In this document: positions 18,096-26,471 of the stretch, one piece after another
How the letters are laid out: each line of letters starts with the position of its first letter
How positions within the stretch are numbered: the stretch's first letter is position 1
DNA from: Acinetobacter kyonggiensis
GTDB lineage: Bacteria > Pseudomonadota > Gammaproteobacteria > Pseudomonadales > Moraxellaceae
DNA length: 49,754 nucleotides
Assembly (NCBI RefSeq): GCF_900107285.1
Contig: NZ_FNPK01000021.1
Span: forward strand, 1-49,754
Direction of reading: 5' to 3'
Notes under the pieces: generated by a model
Databases searched by the model: none
Told to the model about the DNA's origin: nothing
Seen by the model: only the letters and a program-made list of their open reading frames with translations
Made by a program: the position numbers and the translations under genes

Positions 18096-18126
18096 AAAAA
18101 AGTACCTTTCTACAAGGTACTTTTTT
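18096..18126. terminator. bidirectional terminator between the GlsB-family gene and dsbC
   Basis: A-run plus GTACCTT (18096-18108) pairs with AAGGTAC plus T-run (18114-18126), loop TCTAC. Confidence 0.9.
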
Positions 18127-18151
18127 ATGCTTTAGTTCAGCAAGCAATATC

Positions 18152-18853
18152 CTATAAACCTAACTCTTGCCACATTTTTTCTATTTCTTGTGCAGGGTAG
18201 GCACCCATCACTTTAAAACCATTGGAAAAGATAATCGCGGGTGTGCCATTTAAAGCCAGTGACTTACCTAAAGTTAAATTACGCTCAATAGGATTGCCAC
18301 AGGTTTTTTTCGAGCTCGGTTGAATGCCTTTGGCAATCAAATTTGACCATGCTAAAGCAGGATCTTTTTCACAGAAAACCTGTTTTGAAACAGCAATAGA
18401 TTGCGTTTTAATCGGGTAAATAAAAGTATAAATCGTGACATCATTCAACTTGGTTAATTCAGTCTCAAGCTGTTTACAATATGGACAATTTGGATCAGAA
18501 AAGACCGCAATCTGGCGTTTACCATTACCTCGCACCGTTTTTACAGCATCCTGTAAAGGTAATTTTTTCCAATCAATAGTATTTTGCTTGAGCATTAAAT
18601 CTTTGGTTAAATTTTTCTGATCACTTAAACGAAACATTGAACCAATTAAAATATGCTGTGTATCTTCACCAACATATACCACTTGACCATCCATCGAACC
18701 ACTATAAATACCTTTCATCTCGGTGGTTTGAATATTTTCAATCTTCAAATTTGGATGTTGTTTCGTAAGGTTGCTTTTGACCGTATCAACATTGGCCAAA
18801 CTTAAGGTTGAAATAAAGCTGACGAAAGCCAATGCCAATGTTTTTTTAATCAT
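18152..18853 (-). CDS. dsbC: periplasmic thiol:disulfide isomerase, DsbC type
   Basis: Corrects wrong disulfide bonds in periplasmic proteins. Signal peptide at residues 1-20 (MIKKTLALAFVSFISTLSLA), an N-terminal dimerisation domain, then a thioredoxin fold with the active site DPNCPYCKQLE and the cis-Pro loop LNGTPAIIF. A second Cys pair (QVFCEKD and KKTCGNP) matches the structural disulfide of DsbC. 233 aa. Monocistronic; possible clients in this window include the Cys-conserving AdeT-like proteins (inference). Confidence 0.92.
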   Translation of the reverse strand: MIKKTLALAFVSFISTLSLANVDTVKSNLTKQHPNLKIENIQTTEMKGIYSGSMDGQVVYVGEDTQHILIGSMFRLSDQKNLTKDLMLKQNTIDWKKLPLQDAVKTVRGNGKRQIAVFSDPNCPYCKQLETELTKLNDVTIYTFIYPIKTQSIAVSKQVFCEKDPALAWSNLIAKGIQPSSKKTCGNPIERNLTLGKSLALNGTPAIIFSNGFKVMGAYPAQEIEKMWQELGL

Positions 18854-18963
18854 GTTTTTTACTCAAAGGTTCAAATTATTCAAGCTGATTCTACTCAAAA
18901 TCCGAGCAGAACTTTAGTCATTTTTAACCGTCATTACTTAAACCAAACATATTGCATACTTCA

Positions 18964-18979
18964 GGTTTCACGTGGAACA
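18964..18979 (+). promoter_or_regulatory. parS-like ParB binding site
   Basis: GGTTTCACGTGGAACA matches the parS consensus TGTTYCACGTGRAACA at 15 of 16 positions. It lies in the dsbC-dmeF spacer, about 9 kb from oriC. Confidence 0.7.
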
Positions 18980-18989
18980 TGTCTATTTT

Positions 18990-19934
18990 TTACAGAAAAT
19001 TTATTTCTACCGAGATATGCACGATTTCATCATGAATGGATAACGCCCCACGAACTTGGTCTGCATTTAAATCGGAATCAGTGACTAAAGCCAAAATACA
19101 AGAAAACTTTCCCTTTCCAACTTTCCATACATGCAAATCGGTAATCTCAGCCTGAGGAAACTCAGCAATCACTTCACGAATTTCCTCGACCACGGGATGA
19201 TTCATTTCTGCATCGAGTAAGGTTTTTCCAGTCTCTTGTATCAGACCAATCGCCCATTTTGCAACCAAAATTGAACCCACGATACCCAATACGGCATCAA
19301 GAAAACCCCAATCCAAATACTTCGCTGCGCACAAAGCAATAATGGCAAAAATTGAAGTAACCGCATCCGCCACGACATGCATAAAAGCTGCTTTTTGATT
19401 TAAATCATGATGGATATGAGCATGCTCATTTTCATGCTCATGGTGGTGATGGTGATGGTGATGGTGATGGTGATGGTGATGGTGACCATCATGCAGTAAC
19501 CAAGCACAGATCAGATTAATCACCAAACCCAAAATTGCAATTGGAATGGCTTGGTTATAGTGAATATCAACAGGGTTAAATAGTCGTTCTATAGACTGAA
19601 AGGCCATAAATAATGCCACCACCATCAATAAAATGGCGCTGCTATAGCCCGCTAGAATTTCAATTTTCCATGTCCCAAAACTAAAACGGCTATCCTTGGC
19701 ATAATGACGGGCAGAGCGATAGGCAAAATAAGCCAAGCCTAATGCCAACATATGCGAACTCATATGCCAACCATCAGCAAGCAATGCCATTGAATTGTAA
19801 ATCCAACCGCCAATCACTTCTAATAACATCATGACTGCCGTTAGAATAGTCGCGAAGAGGATACGTTTTTGTGCGAGGGGATTACCTTCATCAAACTGAT
19901 GAGTATGTGATCGTATGAGTGGGGCTTTTTGCAT
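18990..19934 (-). CDS. dmeF: cation diffusion facilitator, DmeF-type Co/Ni efflux
   Basis: Inner-membrane metal/proton antiporter with six predicted helices. The CDF transport site is visible in ALLADGWHMSSH (helix II) and MHVVADAVTS (helix V). Between them lies a cytoplasmic His-rich loop with 15 consecutive His (encoded at 19440-19484) followed by EHENEHAHIHH. The N-terminal HTHQFDEG and FSFGTWKIEIL segments are typical of DmeF. 314 aa. Divergent from an RcnR/FrmR-type repressor across a palindromic operator, the usual dmeRF arrangement, which supports Co2+/Ni2+ rather than Zn2+ as substrate. Confidence 0.9.
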   Translation of the reverse strand: MQKAPLIRSHTHQFDEGNPLAQKRILFATILTAVMMLLEVIGGWIYNSMALLADGWHMSSHMLALGLAYFAYRSARHYAKDSRFSFGTWKIEILAGYSSAILLMVVALFMAFQSIERLFNPVDIHYNQAIPIAILGLVINLICAWLLHDGHHHHHHHHHHHHHHHEHENEHAHIHHDLNQKAAFMHVVADAVTSIFAIIALCAAKYLDWGFLDAVLGIVGSILVAKWAIGLIQETGKTLLDAEMNHPVVEEIREVIAEFPQAEITDLHVWKVGKGKFSCILALVTDSDLNADQVRGALSIHDEIVHISVEINFL

Positions 19935-19950
19935 AATCTTAGTGTTAAAA

Positions 19951-19969
19951 TATACTCCCCTACAGTATA
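19951..19969. promoter_or_regulatory. probable DmeR operator
   Basis: TATACTCCCCTACAGTATA has palindromic arms TATACT/AGTATA around a C/G tract, the form used by RcnR/CsoR-family repressors. It lies between the divergent dmeF and dmeR starts, so one site can control both. Confidence 0.7.
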
Positions 19970-19990
19970 TTGATTTTTTGGAGTATTGTA

Positions 19991-20257
19991 TTGGCTCATT
20001 TACATCAAGATCAGAAAATTAAAAATCGTGTTAAACGCTTACAAGGACAAATTAATGCAGTAGAGCAAGCTTTAAATAGCCCTGAAAACTCGTGTATTAC
20101 GGTATTACAGCAAGTCGCTGCAATTAAAGGGGCGGTAAACGGTTTAATGACTGAATTAATCGAGTCTCATTTGCGCCATCACGTGATTAAGGAACAAACT
20201 GAAGTGAATGAAAATGAACTTGCTGAGTTTTTAAAATTATTAAAGCGTTATAGTTAA
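19991..20257 (+). CDS. dmeR: metal-sensing repressor, FrmR/RcnR family
   Basis: All-helical CsoR/RcnR-type regulator. Family features: AHLHQDQKIKNRVKRLQGQINAVEQAL at the N-terminus (His and basic DNA-contact residues), the Cys in SCITVLQQVAAIKGAVNGL, and ESHLRHHV with the metal-binding His. I place the start at the TTG 19991-19993, with GGAG at 19980-19983, giving 88 aa that begins like other family members. The ATA/TTG-rich extension upstream overlaps the operator region. It probably represses dmeF until Co2+ or Ni2+ binds. Confidence 0.85.
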   Translation: MAHLHQDQKIKNRVKRLQGQINAVEQALNSPENSCITVLQQVAAIKGAVNGLMTELIESHLRHHVIKEQTEVNENELAEFLKLLKRYS

Positions 20258-20375
20258 ATGAGTTACATCTTATAAATTGACGTGGTCGTTAAAGAAGAAC
20301 TAATCTACAACTCTTCTTATTTCTCTGCAAATGTTCGCTATATTTTAAATTTAGCGGGTATTTTTGTGACCCGAC

Positions 20376-21557
20376 ATGATGACTCAACAATCATGGCGAC
20401 CCTTTCTCATGGTCAGCCTAGCACTTTGTATTGGAACCATTGGAACGGCTCTCGCCAGTCCTTTATATCCCATTTATCAAGAACTCTGGCATCTACTCCC
20501 TAGCCATATTACCTATATCTTTGTCGCCTATATGTTTGGTTGTCTGGCAACATTGCTCTTCTTAGGTCGTATCAGTAACAGTTTAGGATTTCTACGCACC
20601 TTACAAATCGGCATCCTTTTTGTCATCTTAGGCTTAGCCATTTCCGCCATTTCCCCCAATGCAACTTGGTTGGCTTTTGGGCGCTTTATTATTGGCATTG
20701 CTTCAGGACTGATCAGCACTTCGGCAATGTTGGGTCTCATTACGACAATTCCAGAGCGTCATAAGCCAAATGCACCTCAGTTAAGTTCGATCATTACGGT
20801 GATTGGTTTTGGATTGGGGCCATTTATTGGTGGGTTGATTGCACAATTTTCGACTTCCCCCTTAACGACACCTTATTTACCGATTATTGCAGCAGCAATT
20901 TTATGCTTTTTTGGTTTGTTTTGGTTAAAAGTCCCACAATTTAAAGCTCAACCTTTTTCCATTGCACCGCGTTTAGAAACACCAGAAGCCCAATATAAGT
21001 CATTATTTTTTATTGCAGGCTTCACTGCATTTTGTGCTTTTGCAGCCTTTAGTTTATTCGCATCGCTGTCACCTTCTTTTGTTAAAGATTTAATTCCTTG
21101 GCATGGGCCTTTGATTAGTGGGGCTGCAATTTCGAGTATTTTACTCATTTCTGCTTTAGTACAATTTTTTGCTAAAGATCTGACTGCGGCTAAAAGCTTA
21201 ACTTTAGGGTTGATGACCTTGCTGCTCAGTTTTATTTTACTCGGCTTATGCATGAGTATGCAGTGGAGCATTTTGTTCTTTATCAGCGATATTTTGTTGG
21301 GTATAGGGCATGGCCTAGGCTTGTTAGGTGCATTTGGTTTAATTCACCAAATGACTACCGCAGATAACCGTGCAGCCGTGATGTCGACCTATTTATTTAT
21401 TGGTTATTTAGGCACGATTGTGCCAATTATTGCCGTGGGTTATTTAGCAGATCATTTTGGTTTAACCACCGGTGTTTTAGGATTTTGTATAGGCGTTGGT
21501 TTACTCTGCTTAACTTTAATTGTTTGGCATAAGAAAATTTCATCATTAAAAAAATAG
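20376..21557 (+). CDS. MFS transporter
   Basis: 393 aa with 12 predicted membrane helices. MFS loop 2-3 motif is present in degenerate form (FLGRISNSLGFLRTLQIG), and helix 5 has the GFGLGPFIGGLIAQ pattern typical of drug:H+ antiporters. Substrate unknown. It starts at ATG 20376 (MMTQQS), 118 bp after dmeR on the same strand; cotranscription is possible but a metal role is not supported by any His/Cys cluster. Confidence 0.85.
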   Translation: MMTQQSWRPFLMVSLALCIGTIGTALASPLYPIYQELWHLLPSHITYIFVAYMFGCLATLLFLGRISNSLGFLRTLQIGILFVILGLAISAISPNATWLAFGRFIIGIASGLISTSAMLGLITTIPERHKPNAPQLSSIITVIGFGLGPFIGGLIAQFSTSPLTTPYLPIIAAAILCFFGLFWLKVPQFKAQPFSIAPRLETPEAQYKSLFFIAGFTAFCAFAAFSLFASLSPSFVKDLIPWHGPLISGAAISSILLISALVQFFAKDLTAAKSLTLGLMTLLLSFILLGLCMSMQWSILFFISDILLGIGHGLGLLGAFGLIHQMTTADNRAAVMSTYLFIGYLGTIVPIIAVGYLADHFGLTTGVLGFCIGVGLLCLTLIVWHKKISSLKK

Positions 21558-21580
21558 CCTTCATTTAAAGGCTATTTTTT
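21549..21580. terminator. MFS gene terminator overlapping its stop codon
   Basis: The stem AAAATAGCCTT/AAGGCTATTTT (about 21551-21577) includes the TAG stop (21555-21557) and is followed by T residues. It also closes the minus-strand alpA gene. Confidence 0.85.
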
Positions 21581-21589
21581 TAATCAATT

Positions 21590-21880
21590 TTAGAAAAGTT
21601 TTAACTGTAAAGAATCTACAATTTCATCAATGTTATGACTTACTTTTTTACCGTATCTCTTTACTGCTTGCTTATTATGTGCAATACATTCAGCTATCCA
21701 AAAATCAATATCTGACTCAATCCAAGCAACACGGCGCTTTGAAATATTGACAGCCTTAGGAAATTTACCCTGTGCCATCATGGCATAAATAGATGAAGCG
21801 CCAAGACCTGTTTTGTCTTGTACTTCTTTACGACGGATTAGGCGTACATTTCCGATTTGTTGCTTTTTAGATAAAAGCAT
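21590..21880 (-). CDS. AlpA-family phage/island regulator
   Basis: 96 aa with a winged helix-turn-helix of the MerR-like AlpA group: LIRRKEVQDKTGLGASSIYAMMAQGKFPKAVNISKRRVAWIESDIDFWI. In P4-like satellites and islands such proteins (AlpA, Vis) control integrase expression and excision. It is the only apparently intact protein gene of the element at 21.6-23.1 kb and reads in the same direction as the broken integrase. The C-terminal 25 residues are not conserved in a way I recognise. Confidence 0.85.
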   Translation of the reverse strand: MLLSKKQQIGNVRLIRRKEVQDKTGLGASSIYAMMAQGKFPKAVNISKRRVAWIESDIDFWIAECIAHNKQAVKRYGKKVSHNIDEIVDSLQLKLF

Positions 21881-22040
21881 CTAAACATTCCTCAATAAAT
21901 TAAAAGGGGGATGCCTAGACACAAAACAAGAGTGTAAAAAGAATGTAATTATTAGAAAAAACTAAATTTTCTTAATTAAATATAGTGATACATAGCAACT
22001 CAATAAGCTCAATGAATTAGAAATTGCTAAAACAAACTTA

Positions 22041-22068
22041 TTGACTTATGCCATGTTTGAACTAGTAT
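22041..22068 (+). promoter_or_regulatory. promoter for the satellite small RNA
   Basis: TTGACT (22041-22046), 16-bp spacer, TAGTAT (22063-22068). It reads towards the two hairpins at 22177-22255. Confidence 0.5.
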
Positions 22069-22074
22069 TAGTAA

Positions 22075-22255
22075 AGATAGGTTTACCTATCAAAGTTAAA
22101 AAACTTAGTTTTTAATCGTTTTACATTCCTAATATCTCTTAGCTATGTGTCTTGTCGGACGGCGGTTAAAAGTTAATGGCATTTAGTAATTGACGTTACT
22201 AAAGCCACCTGTTTCACAAAAAAGATCAAGTATTGACGTACTTGGTCTTTTTTCT
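22075..22255 (+). ncRNA. candidate island-encoded regulatory RNA, perhaps C4-like
   Basis: About 180 nt between a promoter-like element and a strong terminator. Hairpin 1: TGGC-A-TTTAGTAA (22177-22189) with TTACTAAA-GCCA (22196-22207), loop TTGACG. Hairpin 2, the terminator: A-run plus GATCAAGTA (22218-22232) with TACTTGGTC plus T-run (22239-22253), again loop TTGACG. The identical exposed loops suggest two antisense or protein contacts. Satellite phages and P1/P4 relatives carry C4 or CI antisense RNAs near regulators such as AlpA; assignment to that class is inference, not a recognised match. Confidence 0.45.
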
Positions 22256-22341
22256 TTGTTCAATACCACAACTTCTAGATACTCACTACGCTTAAAGCGT
22301 TCTAAATGAATGTATTGAACTTCTATGCTTACTTTAACCAT
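22183..22341 (-). CDS. possible 52-aa protein antisense to the candidate RNA
   Basis: ATG at 22339-22341 opens a frame ending at 22183: MVKVSIEVQYIHLERFKRSE, then YLEVVVLNKEKRP and a polar tail. Hydrophilic with alternating beta-like residues. No good Shine-Dalgarno sequence. It overlaps both hairpins of the candidate RNA on the other strand, so probably only one of the two readings is right. Small proteins of this kind are common in satellites between int and alpA. Confidence 0.3.
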   Translation of the reverse strand: MVKVSIEVQYIHLERFKRSEYLEVVVLNKEKRPSTSILDLFCETGGFSNVNY

Positions 22342-22475
22342 CTTTTTCTAATTAGTTAACCTTTAAAAAACAAGCGCGTTAAATCTTGTCGCGACTTGAT
22401 ATTAAATAACTGAAAAATAATGAAATATATATTTCACCGCTGTTCACTAAGTAATCTAATTAACATAAATATTTA

Positions 22476-23052
22476 TTAAGCCCCTCTAACTTGATTAAAA
22501 AAGATCAAATTAGGCTCATAAATCACACTAAAAATATAATTACTCCATTTCTCCATAATATCTATACGTTCTTTTTCATACTTTGCTTTGTTATAAACGC
22601 CTCGCATGGTGTGATTCAAACATGCTTCGATTGCATCACTGTTAAAACCCTGCTCATTTAAATTTGTACTTGCTGTACGGCGTAAATATGAATAGTAAAA
22701 TCAGATATATCAGTTATTGCGCCCTATTAAATGCGTTATGGCTGATATGTGTGCCTGACTTTCTACCTATGTCTAGTCCTGAAATAGGTTGACACTTATT
22801 TCAAACAAATGCCTGATGAATTTCATCGGGCATTTTATATTTTAATGACAAATCAGGATAACGACCTATAACCAGTCTTTCCTGTTTTACATTTAAAGAA
22901 TAACGATACCACCATGACTTAACGCCAGTCGTTGTTATATCTAAGAACAAGCCTTTCGCTACTGCATCCTTGGCTGTATATCTCTTGTCACCAGCTTTTA
23001 GATTTTTAATTTCTCTATCAGTAGAAAAAAGTATCTTTTCTGCTTGCATCAC
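22476..23052 (-). pseudogene. int: tyrosine-recombinase integrase, broken
   Basis: The N-terminal 83 aa (22801-23052) are a DUF4102 arm-binding domain: AKGLFLDITTTGVKSWWYRY and RLVIGRYPDLSLK. The frame then runs out, and the central part of the gene, over 200 residues in relatives, is missing. The C-terminal part resumes around 22690-22725 (ITDISDFTIH) and, after a one-base frameshift at about 22687, continues as LRRTASTNLNEQGFNS, ACLNHTMRGVYNKAKYEKER and on to the stop at 22476. The catalytic HxLR box is exactly where the frameshift falls; the distal His and Tyr remain. The element therefore cannot mobilise itself. Confidence 0.85.
22807..22835 (-). other. hairpin at a possible insertion-sequence end remnant
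   Basis: AAATGCC-T-GATGAA (22807-22820) pairs with TTCATC-G-GGCATTT (22822-22835). Next to it, GTCCTGAAATAGGTTGACAC (22776-22795) resembles the end of an IS3-type element, and it lies exactly where the integrase frame is lost. One scenario is insertion of an IS followed by deletion. No transposase sequence remains, so this is weak. Confidence 0.3.
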
Positions 23053-23256
23053 AACTTAGTCACCATATACAAAATATAGTCACTTTTAAGACTGTAACTT
23101 ATTAGTGACTAAAAAAAGCATAGCACTAGATGAATACATAGAACATATAGGAACAATAAAAAGGCATTAAAAAAGCACTAAGTTATTAAAACTTAATGCT
23201 ATTTAATTATCACTAAAACGTATTAAAACTTACTGGAATATCTGCTTAAATTGAAA

Positions 23257-24612
23257 TTACTTTCCAATACAGAAAGATCCAAAAATCTTACCGAGTAAAT
23301 CATCAGCACTAAATTCACCGGTAATTTCTGCCAAAGCATTTTGTGCCAGTCGCAAAGATTCAGCCACTAACTCACCCGCTTGATACACCACTAACTGCTC
23401 ATGCGCTTCAGCCAAATACACCTGTGTACGCTTCATTGCATCTAAATGGCGTGTACGTGCGATAAAGGTATCTTCTTCTGGTTGAAAGCCCGCATGCGCT
23501 GTAATCGCATCTATAAGCGATTGAACACCCGTTTCCTGCTTAGCAGAAACCGTGATATGACGAAAACCCTGATAATCACCAATATCGGCTGGGGCATGGG
23601 TTAAATCACACTTATTGGCAATTAACATTAAGCGTTTCGGTTCAAGATGCTCAGCAAAATAATTCTGTGCCAATTGCAAAGGGTCTTCGCCTTGGCTTAA
23701 GTCATACACCAATAGTAACAAGTCGGCTTGTTCAATTTCTTTAATTGCGCGGCGAATGCCTTCTTTCTCGACAATGTCGCCCGTTTCACGTAAACCAGCA
23801 GTATCCGTAAGGGTAATCGGCAAACCATTTAAACTAATTTTTTCATGTAATACATCACGCGTTGTACCCGCAATATCCGTGACAATGGCACGTTCATTTC
23901 CTGCTAGGGTATTAAGTAACGACGATTTTCCTGCATTGGGCTTCCCTGCAATCACCACCTGTAAACCTTCACGTAGCAACTGACCCTGACGTGCCGAGGC
24001 TTGTACTGCCGCAACCGAGCTTTGCACATCTTGCAATAGCGCTAGAATTTTACCATCAGCCAAAAAATCGATTTCTTCTTCAGGGAAATCAATCGCAGCC
24101 TCTACATGTAAACGCAAATGAATCAGTTTTTCTAACACGGTATTCACACGCGTTGAAAATGCACCTTGTAAAGAACGTACCGCAGAACGAGCCGCTGCTT
24201 GTGATGTTGCATCAATCAAGTCGGCAATGGCTTCGGCTTGAACTAAATCTAACTTGCCATTTTCAAAAGCACGCATCGAAAACTCACCGGCTTTGGCTGC
24301 AATTGCACCCAGTTCCAACAAACGTGCCAGCAAAGCATTTTGAATGACAGGACCACCATGCCCTTGTAACTCCACCACATCTTCACCGGTAAATGAATGT
24401 GGGTTAGGAAAGCAAATCGCTAAGCCCTCATCCATCACCTCACCAGCAGCATCATAAAACTGCCGAAAACCAGCAAAGCGTGCCTTCGGTAGATTTTTTT
24501 GCGTCAAGGCTTCGGCAATAGCATAGGATTTAGGACCTGACAGACGAATGACACCGACACCGCCACGTCCAGGTGGCGTCGCAATTGCAGCAATCGTTGT
24601 TCGGTTTTGCAT
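23257..24612 (-). CDS. mnmE: tRNA U34 modification GTPase
   Basis: Works with MnmG to install cmnm5U at tRNA wobble position 34. The N-terminal formyl-THF-binding domain (TTIAAIATPPGRGGVGVIRLSG), a helical domain, the inserted G domain with G1 GKPNAGKSSLLN, G3 DTAG, G4 NKCD, and the C-terminal Cys box ending FCIGK are all present. 451 aa; the start is ATG at 24610-24612, not the 20-codon upstream extension. Its 3' end is a known integration site for islands such as SGI1, and a decayed element lies directly downstream here. Confidence 0.97.
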   Translation of the reverse strand: MQNRTTIAAIATPPGRGGVGVIRLSGPKSYAIAEALTQKNLPKARFAGFRQFYDAAGEVMDEGLAICFPNPHSFTGEDVVELQGHGGPVIQNALLARLLELGAIAAKAGEFSMRAFENGKLDLVQAEAIADLIDATSQAAARSAVRSLQGAFSTRVNTVLEKLIHLRLHVEAAIDFPEEEIDFLADGKILALLQDVQSSVAAVQASARQGQLLREGLQVVIAGKPNAGKSSLLNTLAGNERAIVTDIAGTTRDVLHEKISLNGLPITLTDTAGLRETGDIVEKEGIRRAIKEIEQADLLLLVYDLSQGEDPLQLAQNYFAEHLEPKRLMLIANKCDLTHAPADIGDYQGFRHITVSAKQETGVQSLIDAITAHAGFQPEEDTFIARTRHLDAMKRTQVYLAEAHEQLVVYQAGELVAESLRLAQNALAEITGEFSADDLLGKIFGSFCIGK

Positions 24613-24652
24613 AAAATTCACCTCAAAAAATCCTAAATCACAGCCAAATAAA

Positions 24653-24685
24653 AATCCGCCTAAGATTACCATCTTAAGCGGATTT
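24653..24685. terminator. terminator between yidC and mnmE
   Basis: AAATCCGC-C-TAAGAT (24653-24667) pairs with ATCTTA-A-GCGGATTT (24671-24685). It lies between the yidC stop and the mnmE start, so mnmE probably has its own promoter or depends on readthrough. Confidence 0.75.
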
Positions 24686-24711
24686 ATTCAGCTATTCGCA
24701 ATCAGTCGTGA

Positions 24712-26466
24712 TTAAACAACTTCGCGTTTGGCACGGTCTTTTTCAACACCTTTGTTGATCAAACTTTGTTGCAAGATGGTAATACTATTATTGACAATCC
24801 AGTACAACACCAAGCCCGCAGGGAAGAACAACATAAATACAGTGAAGACAATTGGCATGATTTTGAAGACTTTCGCCTGCATTGGATCAGCCGGTTGTGG
24901 ATTTAAAGACTGCTGAATAAACATAGTTGCACCCATCAATAAAGGTAGGATAAACCATGGGTCCATTGCAGACAAATCTTGAATCCAGCCTAACCAAGGT
25001 GCGTGACGAAGTTCTACAGACTCCATCAATACCCAGTATAAGGCTAAGAAAATCGGCATTTGCATTAACAGTGGCAAACAACCTGCAAGCGGGTTGACTT
25101 GTTCACGTTTGTACAGTGCCATCATCTCTTGAGAGAAGCGCATACGGTCTTCACCGAACTCTTCTTTCATGCGTTGCATTTCAGGTGCAATCACACGCAT
25201 TTTCGCCATAGAGCGGTAGCTCTTAGACGACAATGGCCAAAGGATCAATTTCACCAAGATAGTCAATAAAATAATAGACCAGCCCCAGTTGCCCACTAAT
25301 CCGTGGAAGAACTCTAAGCCAACGAACAATAATTTCGCAATTGGCCATAACCAGCCATAATCTACAGTTTGGTTTAAACCAACAGCCAAATCTTTGAGTT
25401 CAGATTGAACTTTAGGACCTGAATAGAATGTTGCATCCAATTCAGCCGCAGTACCCGCAGGCACATTAATCATCGGTGAAGTGAAACCAATAATGTTCAT
25501 GTTGTCTGTTGATTGGCGCGATTCTAATTTCGCACTATAAGGCTGACCACCTGCTTGAGTCAGTTTGAGATCACCCGGAATCCAAGCACTAACAAAATAG
25601 TGTTGAACCATTGCAACCCAGCCACCTTTTGCTTCTACATTCAATTTTTCTTCATTGAAGTTAGCAAATTTAAGCTTGTTGTAATGTTCTTCAGGCGTAC
25701 CCCAAGCACCACCCAAGAATGTTCCTAGGGTGAAAATACCTTGGTCTGATTTACCTGGATCATCTGAATTATCACGTTTGATTTGACCAAACATCTGACC
25801 TTGCCAATTGCCTGCACTACGATTGACAATTTTGTGGTTCACAATAATCGGATATTCACCTTGTTTAAAGGTAAATGTCTTGATAATTTCTACACCATCA
25901 GCCGTTTTATAAACCATTGGTACAGATAAAACTTTAACAGCTTTGCCGTCTTTAGTTTTTTCTGCTTTAGCATCCGCTAAGCTATAAGATGATTTTTCAA
26001 TCTCATAAACAGGGCGGCCATTACGGTTACTGTCTGGCCCATTTAAACCAATCAAACCAGACTGAGCAACATAAGTACGTTTTGCATCGCTTTCCAGCAT
26101 GACAAATGGTTGATCACTGTCTTTATTTTTATCATGGTTCAATAATTCAATACGAACAATGTCACCACCTTTAGGATTAATCCAAAGATGATAAAGGTCA
26201 GTGTGTACTGAAATAAGCTGTTGACTTACAGGTGCCGTAGCATCTGTTGTTGTTTGCTGAGTTGCAATATTTGCTTGAGGCATGTCAGACGCTGCAGTAG
26301 CTGTTTGACCATTTGGCAAATCTGCAGATACTTCATGCGAAACAACCGCAGCTTCTTGCTGAGGTTTGGTTTCCGCATGACCATAATCTTTTTGCCATGC
26401 CAAAATAAGCAAATATGCGACGACAAACATGGCCCCTAGAATTGCAAACCTGGCCCATTGTTGCAT
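24712..26466 (-). CDS. yidC: membrane protein insertase
   Basis: Inserts and folds inner-membrane proteins alone or with SecYEG. An N-terminal membrane anchor (FAILGAMFVVAYLLILAW) is followed by a low-complexity linker and the large periplasmic beta-domain (about 80-350). The conserved C-terminal five-helix core starts at GNWGWSIILLTILVKLILWPLSSKSY, with the cytoplasmic loop EMQRMKEEFGEDRMRFSQEMMALYK and the NPLAGCLPLLMQMPIFLALYWVL helix. 584 aa. Six bases downstream of yidD, in the rpmH-rnpA-yidD-yidC cluster. Confidence 0.97.
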   Translation of the reverse strand: MQQWARFAILGAMFVVAYLLILAWQKDYGHAETKPQQEAAVVSHEVSADLPNGQTATAASDMPQANIATQQTTTDATAPVSQQLISVHTDLYHLWINPKGGDIVRIELLNHDKNKDSDQPFVMLESDAKRTYVAQSGLIGLNGPDSNRNGRPVYEIEKSSYSLADAKAEKTKDGKAVKVLSVPMVYKTADGVEIIKTFTFKQGEYPIIVNHKIVNRSAGNWQGQMFGQIKRDNSDDPGKSDQGIFTLGTFLGGAWGTPEEHYNKLKFANFNEEKLNVEAKGGWVAMVQHYFVSAWIPGDLKLTQAGGQPYSAKLESRQSTDNMNIIGFTSPMINVPAGTAAELDATFYSGPKVQSELKDLAVGLNQTVDYGWLWPIAKLLFVGLEFFHGLVGNWGWSIILLTILVKLILWPLSSKSYRSMAKMRVIAPEMQRMKEEFGEDRMRFSQEMMALYKREQVNPLAGCLPLLMQMPIFLALYWVLMESVELRHAPWLGWIQDLSAMDPWFILPLLMGATMFIQQSLNPQPADPMQAKVFKIMPIVFTVFMLFFPAGLVLYWIVNNSITILQQSLINKGVEKDRAKREVV

Positions 26467-26471
26467 ATCTA

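Noticed and set aside
19440..19500. Tandem repeat as a CRISPR or intergenic VNTR
   Set aside because: The repeat unit is six bases, in frame inside dmeF, and encodes poly-His.
21558..23256. A complete, active prophage or defence island
   Set aside because: Less than 2 kb remains, the integrase is broken and no structural, replication or defence genes are present.
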